A stretch of DNA of 49,186 nucleotides. Origin: Oxalobacteraceae bacterium UBA4003 (lineage in GTDB: Bacteria; Pseudomonadota; Gammaproteobacteria; Burkholderiales; Burkholderiaceae_D). Shown here piece by piece: positions 16,391-25,207 of this stretch. A program made the translations under genes and the position numbers. The first letter of the stretch is position 1. Each line of letters starts with the position of its first letter. The notes under the pieces were generated by a model. It was not told the origin of the DNA and made no database searches. It saw nothing but the letters and a program-made list of their open reading frames with translations. The stretch is taken from the NCBI GenBank assembly GCA_002384815.1, contig DGBN01000020.1, positions 4,287 to 53,472 on the forward strand, given 5' to 3'.

Positions 16391-17439
16391 GTCGGACGTC
16401 TTTCCGCCAGGATCTGACCGAGCATGTCGCGGGCAAAACGATCAGACAGATTGTCACGCAGCAGTTCCACTTCCGTGATGCTGAAAAACGGCATGCCTAC
16501 CAGGGATCGTGCCGCACGGTAACGGACCCACCATTCCGAATCGGCGAGCAGGGGAATCAGGCGGTTGACGTCGGCATGTTCGCCGATACGCCCCAAAACC
16601 TTTGCCGCCTGTACCCTGACGCGCCAGTCTGGATGGTTTAAATAAGCGCGAATATGCACCAGCAGGCCGGCATCGTTGGCGATGCGTAGTGCCGCAATGA
16701 TGGTTTCGGTATCGTTGGCTTTATCCAGAAGACTCAGCACCGTCGTTTGCGGCACTGCCAGATGAAGTGCTTCGATCAGGTGCAGGGTACGCACCTGATG
16801 TACGGATTTTATTTCTGCCGTTGCTTCCAGCAAGGGTGGCAGAAATGCGCCATGTGCGGATTGCAGGATGGCCGCGACATGGGAGATCGGCCAGTCATTG
16901 CGTGCCAGCAGCAGCGACATCAGTTGCTGGGCCGTGGTTTCTGCATCGATCTGCACCAGTGCCTGGAAGGCATTGATGGAAGTGACGCTGTCGGCGGAGA
17001 GCGTTTGTGTCACCAGCAACTCCCACGACGGGTGATCGCGCATATGGCCGAGGGCCAGCGTCGCCAGCAGGCACTCGATGCGGCTGCCATACCTGAGCAT
17101 GCGACGCGAAAAACAATCGCAGTCGACCGAATAGGCAATACTGATCAGATTATCGGCTGCTGCACCAGTGGCACTGCGCATTAAACTGTTCCAGAGCTTC
17201 AGAAAATGTACGCGCTCGTGCACGGCCAGCGTTGGTAAAACGGCAGAAACGGAGGAGTGCAGCGAGCTCAACAGCAGCGGACGCCAGACGGCCAGGAAAG
17301 CGCGTTCTTCCTGCCGCCGCCGATTGAGCGAAATGCGCAGATAACCCATCATCAATGCCAGCAGCAGCGTCAGACCGACGGCGCTGATGCCTATCCAGGC
17401 AATGTACGCAAAGAGCGAATCTGATGACGGGCTGAACAC
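16387..17439 (-). CDS. Membrane-anchored HEAT-repeat protein
   Basis: A 350-residue protein with one N-terminal transmembrane helix (about 10-33) followed by a cytoplasmic alpha-helical solenoid. HEAT repeats are clearest near the C-terminus: HPDWRVRVQAAKVLGRIG and DSEWWVRYRAARSLVGM. Such modules are protein scaffolds. Its TGA overlaps the start of the GT2 gene as ATGA, so the two are made together and the protein probably binds or stabilises the synthase. A dedicated polysaccharide-assembly partner is inference. Confidence 0.85.
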   Translation of the reverse strand: MFSPSSDSLFAYIAWIGISAVGLTLLLALMMGYLRISLNRRRQEERAFLAVWRPLLLSSLHSSVSAVLPTLAVHERVHFLKLWNSLMRSATGAAADNLISIAYSVDCDCFSRRMLRYGSRIECLLATLALGHMRDHPSWELLVTQTLSADSVTSINAFQALVQIDAETTAQQLMSLLLARNDWPISHVAAILQSAHGAFLPPLLEATAEIKSVHQVRTLHLIEALHLAVPQTTVLSLLDKANDTETIIAALRIANDAGLLVHIRAYLNHPDWRVRVQAAKVLGRIGEHADVNRLIPLLADSEWWVRYRAARSLVGMPFFSITEVELLRDNLSDRFARDMLGQILAERRPT

Positions 17440-17815
17440 TTAATAAAACGCCGTTGAATGGAGCGTGTTTGAGGAGGAATGCGGGGCAGGATGTCCGCTG
17501 CAGCAATCAATATGCTGGATGCTCACGCTTATCCAGCCGGTCCGGAAGATATCAGCACAGCGGAAAAATGGGTGAATGGTCAGCAACATAATATGGTTGT
17601 CTAAGCGCGATTGAACATCATGCATTGGAGCATCTTATTGTAATGCCGATTGCCGGCAGGATATAAATATAGGCAGATTCTATGTGCTTGCCGGGGTGGG
17701 GGCAGGGAATTCGACTCTTTTGCACAACATTAAGCGGGCAAGTAATTTTCGAGTACGGCTATTGGTAATTTTGCTCGTCATGTAATAATCGACGGACTCC
17801 ATCTTCTTCACTGCC
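17440..17815. other. 376-base divergent intergenic region (HEAT/GT2 operon and dacB)
   Basis: No gene is supported here. It must hold both outward promoters. A weak -35/-10 pair for dacB (TTGGTA at 17762 and AATAAT at 17784) is visible but below what I would call. No sigma-54 signature and no long inverted repeat were seen. Confidence 0.5.
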
Positions 17816-19243
17816 ATGCGTATCGTCCAACAACTCTTTTTTGCCATTTCCCTGTTTTTCCCTGTCGCTTCCTGCTTCTCTTGCGCCCATGCGGCAGGAT
17901 TGCCCTTGTCTGTCACCGATGAATTGAAGCGTAGCGGGATTCCGCTCAATGCGGTGAGTACTTATGTGCAGGAGGTTTCGGGGCCGGTGCCGCACATTGC
18001 TGTCAATAGTACGGTCGGCTTCAATCCGGCTTCCACCATGAAACTGGTAACCAGCAATGCAGCGCTCGATCTGCTGGGCCCGGCCTTTACCTGGAAAACC
18101 CAGGTCTATGTGACCGGGATACAAAACGGCGATGTATTGCATGGCGATCTGGTGATCAAGGGCAGCGGCGACCCCAAACTGGTAACCGAGAAATTCTGGC
18201 AATTGCTGCGCCAGATTCGCGCCGCCGGAATACGCGAAATTCGCGGCAATCTGATTCTGGATCGCAGTGCTTTTGACGACATGTCGTCCTACGATGCAGC
18301 CCTTTTCGATGGCGATCCCCAGAAGCCGTATAACGTCGGGCCGGATGCCTTGCTGCTGAATTACAAGGTATTCGCCTTTCATTTTTTGCCAGATCCGGCG
18401 CGTCATCTGGTGGATGTCAGTGTGGATCCGCCACTGGCCGGTTATTCGATCACACCGCCCGTATTGCTGGATGGTGCCTGTGCCGATTGGCAGGCCAAGT
18501 CCTTGCCTGCGCTGGATGGCAAGGGTGCCAGTTTCGCCGGCTCATTTGCGGCGGCATGCGGCGAGAAAACCTGGTATTTGCATCCTTACCAGATGAGCGG
18601 CACAGAATATTTCGGTGTCGTGTTCCGTCAATTGTGGACAGATGTCGGCGGTGTATTCAAGGGTGAGGTCAACGATGGCGTATTGCCGCCCGACGCCAGA
18701 ATGCTGACGGAGTGGCAATCGCCGGCTTTGCCGGAAGTGGTGCGCGACATCAACAAGTACAGTAATAACGTCATGGCGCGACAGTTGTTGCTGACGCTGG
18801 CCTCAGATGTCCTTAAGTTGCCGGCGACTCCGGAGCGTGGCGGGCGGGTCGTCAAAGCCTGGCTGGCGGCCAAAGGTATTGATACGAGCCAGCTGGTGAT
18901 TGAAAATGGCTCGGGTTTGTCGCGCATCGAACGCATCTCGGCGGAGGCCATGGGACGCATGCTGGTTGCGGCCTATCAATCGCCGGTCATGCCGGAACTG
19001 ATGTCTGCGTTGCCGCTGGTTGGTTACGATGGCACGATGCGCAAGCGCCTGCTGATGAAAACAGTTGCTGGTCGTGCGCATATCAAAACCGGTTCGTTGA
19101 ATGAGGTGCGTGCGGTGGCGGGCTATGTACTGGCGGCTTCAGGGAAGCGTTATGCGGTCGTATGCATCGTCAACCACATCAATGCGCCTGGTGCGCAAGC
19201 GGCGCATGACGCCTTGCTGCAATGGGTATATGAGAATGGTTGA
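17816..19243 (+). CDS. dacB: D-alanyl-D-alanine carboxypeptidase/endopeptidase (PBP4, S13 family)
   Basis: A periplasmic low-molecular-mass penicillin-binding protein that trims and opens peptidoglycan cross-links. The signal peptide runs to CAHAA (about residue 26). The three catalytic motifs of the S13 family are present: STMK (Ser73, Lys76), SNN (316-318) and KTG (424-426). At 475 residues it matches PBP4 length, including the inserted domains between the first two motifs (about 100-290). The gene is monocistronic, converging on the TPM/LemA cluster. Confidence 0.95.
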   Translation: MRIVQQLFFAISLFFPVASCFSCAHAAGLPLSVTDELKRSGIPLNAVSTYVQEVSGPVPHIAVNSTVGFNPASTMKLVTSNAALDLLGPAFTWKTQVYVTGIQNGDVLHGDLVIKGSGDPKLVTEKFWQLLRQIRAAGIREIRGNLILDRSAFDDMSSYDAALFDGDPQKPYNVGPDALLLNYKVFAFHFLPDPARHLVDVSVDPPLAGYSITPPVLLDGACADWQAKSLPALDGKGASFAGSFAAACGEKTWYLHPYQMSGTEYFGVVFRQLWTDVGGVFKGEVNDGVLPPDARMLTEWQSPALPEVVRDINKYSNNVMARQLLLTLASDVLKLPATPERGGRVVKAWLAAKGIDTSQLVIENGSGLSRIERISAEAMGRMLVAAYQSPVMPELMSALPLVGYDGTMRKRLLMKTVAGRAHIKTGSLNEVRAVAGYVLAASGKRYAVVCIVNHINAPGAQAAHDALLQWVYENG

Positions 19244-19298
19244 GTTCGTTTGCGTGCGAAGCATGCAAAGTAAGGTAGCAACTGCATGCCTGAAAAAA

Positions 19299-19811
19299 TT
19301 AGAGCAGGATAGGGTGGTTCGGCAATTGATTCGCTTGCGGACTTTGCGACGATTCGCCCTCCGGAAAATATTTGTGCAGTAGCGTGTTCATTTGCTGCAA
19401 GCCGTTCAGTACGCTGTCGTGATAATTTCCCTGTGCAAAACCGTCGGTCATGGTTTTGCAAACGGCGCACCAATCAGCTGGCGGTACAAGGCGTGCAATA
19501 CCGCGATCGGCAATGATTTCGACCTGATGATCGGCTAACTCGATATAGATCAGGATGCCGGCGTTTTCTTCAGTATCCCAGATTTGGTATTGCGAAAACA
19601 ATTCGTGCGCGCGTTGCCGTGAGCTGACGCCGGCCAATATCGCTGACAACTCCAGTGAAGGTTCCACGATCAGACGTATCTCGGCGCGATGCAGCGATTC
19701 GCCCTCAGCGATGGTTTGTTGAATTGCTGTCAGCGTCGCACAAGGAAATGCTTTTTTGCCGCTGTAGCGTGTAGTGCTCAAATGCCTTAGAGCGCGTGAA
19801 AATTTATTCAT
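19299..19811 (-). CDS. TPM-domain protein, cytosolic or membrane-associated
   Basis: A 170-residue protein of the TPM (TLP18.3/Psb32/MOLO-1) family. The domain covers about residues 25-150, with HRAEIRLIVEPSL, NAGILIYIELADHQVEIIADRGI and a C-terminal HKYFPEGE. No signal peptide or C-terminal membrane helix is evident, unlike the larger upstream paralogue. The start codon overlaps the previous gene's stop by one base (TAATG), so translation is coupled. The usual neighbours LemA and the YgcG-like protein are both upstream. Biochemical role unknown; TPM domains have been linked to phosphatase activity and to protein-complex repair in other organisms. Confidence 0.88.
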   Translation of the reverse strand: MNKFSRALRHLSTTRYSGKKAFPCATLTAIQQTIAEGESLHRAEIRLIVEPSLELSAILAGVSSRQRAHELFSQYQIWDTEENAGILIYIELADHQVEIIADRGIARLVPPADWCAVCKTMTDGFAQGNYHDSVLNGLQQMNTLLHKYFPEGESSQSPQANQLPNHPILL

Positions 19812-20632
19812 TACCAGTTCCCCGAAGCGCCGCCGCCGCCAAAACCGCCACCGCCGCCACCAAAACCACCGCCACCAAAACCACCGCCACCAAATCCGCC
19901 GCTGCTGCCGAAGCCACCGCCGCCGGATGAGCGTCTACCTATCTCGTTACCTATCATGCCGCCCAAGATCACGCCGGCAGAATTTCCCCAATCGCCGCTG
20001 GTGTGGCCACGTCTGCCACCGCCACGACTGCGCATCATGGTGATCACAATCAGAAAAGCAAAAAAGATGAAGGGAGCCCAACCCAGATCATCATCACCTT
20101 GCGCCTGGCTGCCTTTTGCCGGCTCAGGGAAGGCTTCCTTGTCCAGCAGTTTTGTGATGACCGAGATACCCGCCGCCAGGCCGCCGTAATAATCGTTTTG
20201 CCGGAAAAACGGCGCAATTACATCCTGCAAAATACGTTTGGCTTGCGCATCGGTCAATACACCTTCCACGCCGCGTCCGGTTTCTATGCGCATGCGACCG
20301 GAAGCGTTGGAATTGTTTTTCGCAATCAGCAAAATTACACCGTCATCCACGCCTTTGCGGCCCAGCTTCCACGCATCGGCCACGCGTATGCTGTATTGCT
20401 CAATGGTTTCCGGCTCGGTGCTGTCGAGCAGCAATACGGCAATCTGACTACCTTTACGGGTTTCGTAATCTGCCAGTGCTTTTTCCAGTTCGGCGCGCTG
20501 ACCGGTATTCAACATGCCGGCCTGATCGATCACGCGTGCGGAGAGCGGCGGTACCGCTACCAGATTTTGGGCGCTCGCCAGCACGCAAAAAAATGCGAGC
20601 GTGCAGGTCAACAGATGTCGCAGGATTTTCAT
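19811..20632 (-). CDS. YgcG-like TPM-domain membrane protein with Gly-rich tail
   Basis: A 273-residue protein with a signal peptide ending ASA, a periplasmic TPM domain (about 30-165; ARVIDQAGMLNTGQRAELE, GSQIAVLLL, IETGRGVEGVLTD) and a membrane helix near residues 185-202. The C-terminal tail of about 45 residues is almost only Gly, Phe and Ser, ending GGASGNW. This architecture is standard for the partner of LemA. It sits nine bases after lemA and overlaps the next gene. The tail is encoded by short GC-rich tandem repeats, so its length may vary between strains. Confidence 0.92.
   Translation of the reverse strand: MKILRHLLTCTLAFFCVLASAQNLVAVPPLSARVIDQAGMLNTGQRAELEKALADYETRKGSQIAVLLLDSTEPETIEQYSIRVADAWKLGRKGVDDGVILLIAKNNSNASGRMRIETGRGVEGVLTDAQAKRILQDVIAPFFRQNDYYGGLAAGISVITKLLDKEAFPEPAKGSQAQGDDDLGWAPFIFFAFLIVITMMRSRGGGRRGHTSGDWGNSAGVILGGMIGNEIGRRSSGGGGFGSSGGFGGGGFGGGGFGGGGGGFGGGGASGNW
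19829..19925 (-). repeat. Tandem coding repeat in the YgcG-like tail
   Basis: Imperfect 15-base units (CCACCAAAACCACCG on the plus strand) encode GGFGG-type pentapeptides. This is a site where slippage could change the tail length in frame, since units are multiples of three. Confidence 0.7.
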
Positions 20633-20641
20633 GGTTTGAAG

Positions 20642-21235
20642 TTACTTGCCGAAGTTGACGGCAGGCGGCGCCGAGATTGCTTTTTCATTTTCCACCGTGA
20701 ACGACGGTTTTACCGGATAGCTGAAAATTTTCGCCGTGATGTTGGTCGGGAAGCTGCGTGCGAGTACGTTGTATTCCTGTACTGCCGCGATGTAACGCTG
20801 ACGCGCCACGGTGATGCGGTTTTCCGTACCTTCCAGTTGTGATTGCAGATCGCGGAAGCTGGTGTCGGCTTTCAGTTGCGGATAGTTTTCCGAGATCGCC
20901 ATCAGGCGTGACAAGGCTGAGGACAGTTCTCCCTGTACCTGCTGGAATTTGCTGAAAGCCTGCGGATCGTTCAGCACTTCCGGTGTGATCTGGAAGCTGG
21001 TGGCCGCGGCGCGTGCCTTGGTCACTGCCTCAAAGGTTTCGCGTTCATGCGATGCATAGCCTTTTACTGTATTTACCAGATTCGGAATCAGATCGGCACG
21101 GCGCTGATATTGATTGATGACTTCGCCCCACGCGGCCTTGGTTGCTTCATCTTTCGCCTGGAAGTCGTTGTAGCCGCATGCGCTCAGCATGGAAGCAAAT
21201 GCGGCAATCGCCAGCCATTTCAGTAATTTTGTCAT
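20642..21235 (-). CDS. lemA: LemA family protein
   Basis: A 197-residue envelope protein. The N-terminal hydrophobic stretch ends in LSAC, a lipobox with Cys20, so it is probably a lipoprotein. The helical LemA domain (about 35-190) shows NQYQRRADLIPNLVNTVKGY and VAVQEYNVLARSFP-like blocks (AAVQEYNVLARSFP), with the closing FSYPVKPSF. It forms a tight cluster with two TPM proteins downstream. The EamA-type gene ends 39 bases upstream on the same strand, so a four-gene transcript is possible. Cellular function is unresolved in the family. Confidence 0.95.
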   Translation of the reverse strand: MTKLLKWLAIAAFASMLSACGYNDFQAKDEATKAAWGEVINQYQRRADLIPNLVNTVKGYASHERETFEAVTKARAAATSFQITPEVLNDPQAFSKFQQVQGELSSALSRLMAISENYPQLKADTSFRDLQSQLEGTENRITVARQRYIAAVQEYNVLARSFPTNITAKIFSYPVKPSFTVENEKAISAPPAVNFGK

Positions 21236-21274
21236 TGCATTTCTCCGTGAGTAAGAATTCTGTTTGTACAGTGT

Positions 21275-22165
21275 CTATTTGGCGGCATCGGCACGCGGCT
21301 TCAATAATACCGTGCCCATCGCCGCCAGTATCAACAACATCGCGACGTAATCCTGCCAATGCGGCGTTTCATGCAAAATCCAGGCGCCGGAAAAAACGCC
21401 GAGCACCGGGATCATCATGACCGACAAACTTGATGCCAGCGGCGGCAGCTTGCGTGCGAGCGTAAACCAGGTCACCTGGCCGAAACCGAAGATCATGATG
21501 GCGTTATACGCGATTGCCGCCGTTTCGCTGGACGTAGGCAGGCGCCAGTAGCGATATTCAACCAAACCCGACACCACGGCCATGCATATCGCCGTCAGGA
21601 CCAGCATCCAGAATGTCAGCGTAATCGTCGGAATCTTTATTTGCGTGCGTTTCATCAATACCGTGCCATAACCCCAGGCTGCAGCGGCGACCAGCATCAC
21701 CACGCTGCCCATAGGCTGACCGGCCAGAGTGGCAAATTCGCTCGATAGCAGCAACAGTGCGCCGCTCAACGCAAAGCCTATGCCGCACCAGCCAAGGCGA
21801 CTAATCCTGTCGCGGAAAAAAATCAGGCCGGACAGTATTGCCCACACCGGCATCGTGTAACCCAGGATGGCCGCCCGTCCGGATGACAGCATTTTTACGC
21901 CGACGATCATGAAGATATTCCAGATCATCAGATTCGGAATGGCCAGCGTAAAAATGGTTCCCAGATCGTCACGCGAAATTTTGAGGGATGTGCGCTGCAT
22001 GCGGGCGGCCGCCCACAGAACGGGAATGGCGCCGGCGATGCATAGCGTACGGAATGCGATAGGTGGGAAATTCTGTACTGCGATTTTCATGATGGGCCAG
22101 TTGATGCCCCAGCACAGGGTCAAAAGGATGAGTAAAACCCAGTCTTTGCGTGAAAGTGATGTCAT
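21275..22165 (-). CDS. EamA/DMT-family transporter
   Basis: A 296-residue inner-membrane protein with ten predicted helices arranged as two EamA repeats (about 8-140 and 150-285). Typical phrases are LLTLCWGINWPIMKIA at the start and SLSVMMIPVLGVFSGAW in the second half. The family exports metabolites or amino acids; the substrate is not readable. Its start lies 59 bases from the divergent pyrF start, so the two promoters overlap in this gap. Confidence 0.9.
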   Translation of the reverse strand: MTSLSRKDWVLLILLTLCWGINWPIMKIAVQNFPPIAFRTLCIAGAIPVLWAAARMQRTSLKISRDDLGTIFTLAIPNLMIWNIFMIVGVKMLSSGRAAILGYTMPVWAILSGLIFFRDRISRLGWCGIGFALSGALLLLSSEFATLAGQPMGSVVMLVAAAAWGYGTVLMKRTQIKIPTITLTFWMLVLTAICMAVVSGLVEYRYWRLPTSSETAAIAYNAIMIFGFGQVTWFTLARKLPPLASSLSVMMIPVLGVFSGAWILHETPHWQDYVAMLLILAAMGTVLLKPRADAAK

Positions 22166-22224
22166 GCCGGAACAATATCATGACGCGTTACAATACGGTC
22201 TGCCTGAAAACGAGAGAACCCGCT

Positions 22225-23040
22225 GTGACCTTCATCGATAAACTGTCTGCTGCATGGCAGACGCAAAACTCGCAACTGTGCATAGGCCTCGATCCCGATC
22301 CGGCCAAGTTTCCTGCACATTTGCAGGGCAAGCCCGATGCCATCCTTGATTTTTGCAAGGCGATCATCGATGCAACAGCGGATACCGCTTGCGCGTTCAA
22401 GCCGCAGATCGCTTATTTCGCCGCTTTGCGTGCGGAAGATCAGCTGGAAGAAATCTGCAAATACCTGCGTGAACGTTATCCGCATATTCCTGTCGTGCTG
22501 GATGCCAAGCGCGGCGATATCGGCGCCACGGCCGAACAATATGCACGTGAAGCATTCGAGCGTTACGGCGCCGATGCGGTAACGGTCAATCCCTATATGG
22601 GTTCTGATTCGGTGCAGCCCTATCTGGAGCGGCAGGATAAAGGCGTGATCGTGCTGTGTCGCACATCCAATGTGGGCGGCTCCGACTTGCAGTTTCTGGA
22701 TGTGGGCGGCCAGCCTTTGTACCAGCACGTTGCGCATCTGGTGGCGGATAAGTGGAATAGCTATGGTCAATGCGCATTGGTGGTCGGCGCAACCTTCCCG
22801 AACGAGCTTGCACAAGTGCGGGCGATAGTCGGTGACATGCCTTTGCTGATTCCCGGCATCGGTGCGCAGGGTGGCGATATCAAAGCGACGGTAGAAGCCG
22901 GACGCACAGCGAACGGCACCGGCATGATGATCAATTCATCGCGCGCCATTCTGTATGCGAAATCGGATGAGACTTTTGCGCAAGCCGCATGTCTGGTTGC
23001 GCTGGAAACCCGGGATGCGATCAATCGCTTTTGCGTTTGA
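22225..23040 (+). CDS. pyrF: Orotidine-5'-phosphate decarboxylase
   Basis: The last step of UMP synthesis. This is the long (about 270-residue) PyrF type common in beta- and actinobacteria. LCIGLDPDPAKFP, FKPQIAYFAALRAEDQLE, VLDAKRGDIGATAEQYA (catalytic Asp-Lys-Asp region), VNPYMGSDS and the phosphate loop near LLIPGIGAQGGD are all visible. GTG 22225 is chosen because the family begins M/V-T-F-I-D-K. The upstream in-frame ATGs (22150 and 22180) would add residues with no family match. Confidence 0.95.
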   Translation: MTFIDKLSAAWQTQNSQLCIGLDPDPAKFPAHLQGKPDAILDFCKAIIDATADTACAFKPQIAYFAALRAEDQLEEICKYLRERYPHIPVVLDAKRGDIGATAEQYAREAFERYGADAVTVNPYMGSDSVQPYLERQDKGVIVLCRTSNVGGSDLQFLDVGGQPLYQHVAHLVADKWNSYGQCALVVGATFPNELAQVRAIVGDMPLLIPGIGAQGGDIKATVEAGRTANGTGMMINSSRAILYAKSDETFAQAACLVALETRDAINRFCV

Positions 23041-23058
23041 TTTCGTCCAGCCTTCGTG

Positions 23059-23547
23059 TCACTGCGTGGTATCGAGGAAATCCAGCAAGCCTTGTAATGC
23101 GTGGGCGACACTTTGCTCGCGTACTGCATGGCGATCGCCGCTGAATATCACTTGATCGACCCGTACTTGATCACCCCGTACCCAACCGAAGCATACTAAT
23201 CCCACCGGCTTGCCCGGTGTACCGCCGTCCGGCCCGGCGATGCCGGTGGTGGAGAGCGCCACGGTGGCCTTGCTGTTGGCAAGCGCCCCCTGACACATTG
23301 CGGTCGCAGTTTCCTTGCTGACCGCGCCGTGCCGTGCCAACAGGGTATCCGGCACCTGCAACAAATTCATTTTGGATTCGTTTGAGTAAGTGACGAAGCC
23401 GCACTCAAACCATGCCGACGAACCGGCGATTTCTGTAATTGCCTGCGCCACGCCGCCGCCGGTGCAGGACTCGGTAGTCACCAGCAGCAAACGGCGTTCC
23501 TGCAAACGTCGGCCTACTCGTTCGGCCAATTTCTGAATGTTCGGCAT
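23059..23547 (-). CDS. pncC: Nicotinamide-nucleotide amidohydrolase, CinA C-terminal domain protein
   Basis: A stand-alone 162-residue CinA C-terminal (PncC) domain that deamidates NMN in pyridine-nucleotide salvage. The family pattern VTTESCTGGGVAQAIT is near the N-terminus, followed by GSSAWFECGFVTYSNESK and STTGIAGPDGGT. It is the last gene of the thiL-pgpA-pncC group, with 13 bases separating it from pgpA. This cluster is conserved across betaproteobacteria. Confidence 0.92.
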   Translation of the reverse strand: MPNIQKLAERVGRRLQERRLLLVTTESCTGGGVAQAITEIAGSSAWFECGFVTYSNESKMNLLQVPDTLLARHGAVSKETATAMCQGALANSKATVALSTTGIAGPDGGTPGKPVGLVCFGWVRGDQVRVDQVIFSGDRHAVREQSVAHALQGLLDFLDTTQ

Positions 23548-23560
23548 GCTTTTTTCTTGT

Positions 23561-24085
23561 CTAGAACGAGCGCCAGATGGCGAATGCCAGCAGCGTAAAA
23601 AATGCTGCCACGATATCGTCGAACATCACACCCATGCCACCCTTGAAACGTCGGTCGAAGTAAGCGATAGGCGGCGGCTTGACCATGTCGAAGAAGCGGA
23701 AGATGAGGAAGGCGTAAAGCTGGGTCCACAAATCTGCCGGTGTAATGAATAGCAGCACCAGCCAGAAGGCGATGACTTCATCCCACACCATGCTGCCGTG
23801 ATCGGCAACACCGAGATCACGACCGGTTTTGGCACAGGCCCAGACGCCGACAAAAAAACCGGCGACGATCACTATCCACCAGTTGAAAGGAGTAAAGAAA
23901 TCCGGCCAGCGCAAGGTCAGCACATTGAACGACAGCCAGCCGAATAGCGTGCCGAAAGTACCCGGCATGATTTTCGAGAGGCCGCTGCCGAATCCCTGCG
24001 CGATCATGTGTGCAGGGTGCGACAGCATGAAGCCGGAGTTGGATTTGACGGGAATGGCTGGATATTGCGTGGAGGCTGGGTTCAT
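23561..24085 (-). CDS. pgpA: Phosphatidylglycerophosphatase A
   Basis: An inner-membrane enzyme that dephosphorylates phosphatidylglycerol phosphate to make phosphatidylglycerol. Motifs are MPGTFGTLFGW, WDEVIAFWLVL (metal-binding Glu) and RFFDMVKPPPIAYFD, with FDDIVAAFFTLL at the end. The ATG at 24085, one base after the thiL stop, gives 174 residues. An earlier ATG at 24142 would overlap thiL by 56 bases and adds unconserved residues. Confidence 0.93.
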   Translation of the reverse strand: MNPASTQYPAIPVKSNSGFMLSHPAHMIAQGFGSGLSKIMPGTFGTLFGWLSFNVLTLRWPDFFTPFNWWIVIVAGFFVGVWACAKTGRDLGVADHGSMVWDEVIAFWLVLLFITPADLWTQLYAFLIFRFFDMVKPPPIAYFDRRFKGGMGVMFDDIVAAFFTLLAFAIWRSF

Positions 24086-24086
24086 G

Positions 24087-25049
24087 TCAGGCGAAATGGT
24101 CGAAGGAAGCGAGTTGCAAAGCGAGGGGTTTGCCGTCGCCATCGATCAGGCGTGTGCCGGGTGCTGCTTCAATCACACCGATGCGGGTGACCGACGTAGC
24201 GGCAGACATGGCGGCGCCGAGCACGGCATCGCGCCTGGATGCCGGTGCGGTGAAGCACAATTCATAGTCGTCGCCGCCTGCCAGCGTAAATTGGCGGCGT
24301 ATCTCCGGCGCTTGCTTCTGCAGCACGGCACCGGCGGGCAAAGCATCGACCTGCAGCGTGGCGCCGACAGCGGATTTTTTCAGGATATGGCCGAGATCGC
24401 CGATCAAGCCGTCGGATAGATCGAGGGCAGAATGTGCTATTCCGCGCAAAGCCAGACCCAGTGCAATCCGCGGCTGTGGTGCATGCAGGCGCACGCAGGC
24501 GGCTTCCAGTTCGGCGGCATCCAGTGTGTATTCGCCGCGCAAGGCACCCAGTGCCAGTCGTGCATCACCCAGTGTGCCGGAGACCCAGATATCGTCGCCG
24601 ATTTGCGCCGTATCGCGCCGCAATGCCTGTCCGATCGGGGTATGACCGAAAACAGTGATGCAGATATTCAGCGGGCCTTTGGTCGTATCGCCGCCTATCA
24701 ATTCGCAATCATGTGCATCTGCCAGTGCAAACAGGCCGGCAGAGAATTGTTTCAGCCATTGCTCGTCGGCATGAGGCAAGGAAAACGCCAGTGTAAATGC
24801 CTGCGGTTCTGCACCCATCGCCGCCAGATCGGACAGATTCACGGCCAGCGATTTATGGCCGAGCTGACAGGGATCGGCACCGGCGAAAAAATGTCGTCCT
24901 TCGACCAGCATGTCGGTTGAAATCGCGGTTTGCATGTCTGCCTGCTGCATGAGCAGCGCGCAATCGTCCCCTATGCCGAGCGTGGCACGGTTTTTTGGAT
25001 GAGCGTGACGCACGAAATAACGTGCGATCAAATCGAATTCGGACAACAT
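24087..25049 (-). CDS. thiL: Thiamine-monophosphate kinase
   Basis: Phosphorylates thiamine monophosphate to thiamine diphosphate with ATP. The 320-residue PurM-like protein shows GIGDDCALL, STDMLVEGRHFF, NLSDLAAMGAEP, LIGGDTTKG, LDLSDGLIGDLGHI and the C-terminal GGDDYELCFT. ATG 25049 gives the family start MLSEFDLI. An upstream in-frame start (25139) adds 30 residues running through a hairpin and is unlikely. There is no strong Shine-Dalgarno, and no TPP riboswitch is visible upstream. Confidence 0.95.
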   Translation of the reverse strand: MLSEFDLIARYFVRHAHPKNRATLGIGDDCALLMQQADMQTAISTDMLVEGRHFFAGADPCQLGHKSLAVNLSDLAAMGAEPQAFTLAFSLPHADEQWLKQFSAGLFALADAHDCELIGGDTTKGPLNICITVFGHTPIGQALRRDTAQIGDDIWVSGTLGDARLALGALRGEYTLDAAELEAACVRLHAPQPRIALGLALRGIAHSALDLSDGLIGDLGHILKKSAVGATLQVDALPAGAVLQKQAPEIRRQFTLAGGDDYELCFTAPASRRDAVLGAAMSAATSVTRIGVIEAAPGTRLIDGDGKPLALQLASFDHFA

Positions 25050-25120
25050 GCAGCAATTGTACAGAAGGAAGGAGTGGTCTTTGCAGACTATGCAATTTGG
25101 CCGGATATGCAAGTGGAGAT

Positions 25121-25166
25121 AGATGAAACGCCGACCCATGTTCGCACATGGCGCGGCGTTTCATCT
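25121..25166. other. Long two-step hairpin between the FAD oxidoreductase and thiL
   Basis: Outer arms AGATGAAACGCCG (25121-25133) and CGGCGTTTCATCT (25154-25166) are a perfect 13-bp stem. Inner arms CCATGT and ACATGG add six more pairs around TCGC, with a 2x2 internal loop between. No T-run follows on either strand. A second palindrome, GGATCTT-A-AAGATCC, lies at 25175-25189. On the minus strand both lie between the oxidoreductase stop and thiL. Confidence 0.7.
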
Positions 25167-25207
25167 GGTGGCTGGGATCTTAAAGATCCGGCGTATTGCG
25201 CGCCGTA

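Noticed and set aside
20003..20842. 279-codon plus-strand frame
   Set aside because: Antisense to the YgcG-like and LemA genes.
25050..25207. TPP riboswitch before thiL
   Set aside because: The conserved CUGAGA and related thi-box elements are not present. Only hairpins unlike that fold are seen.
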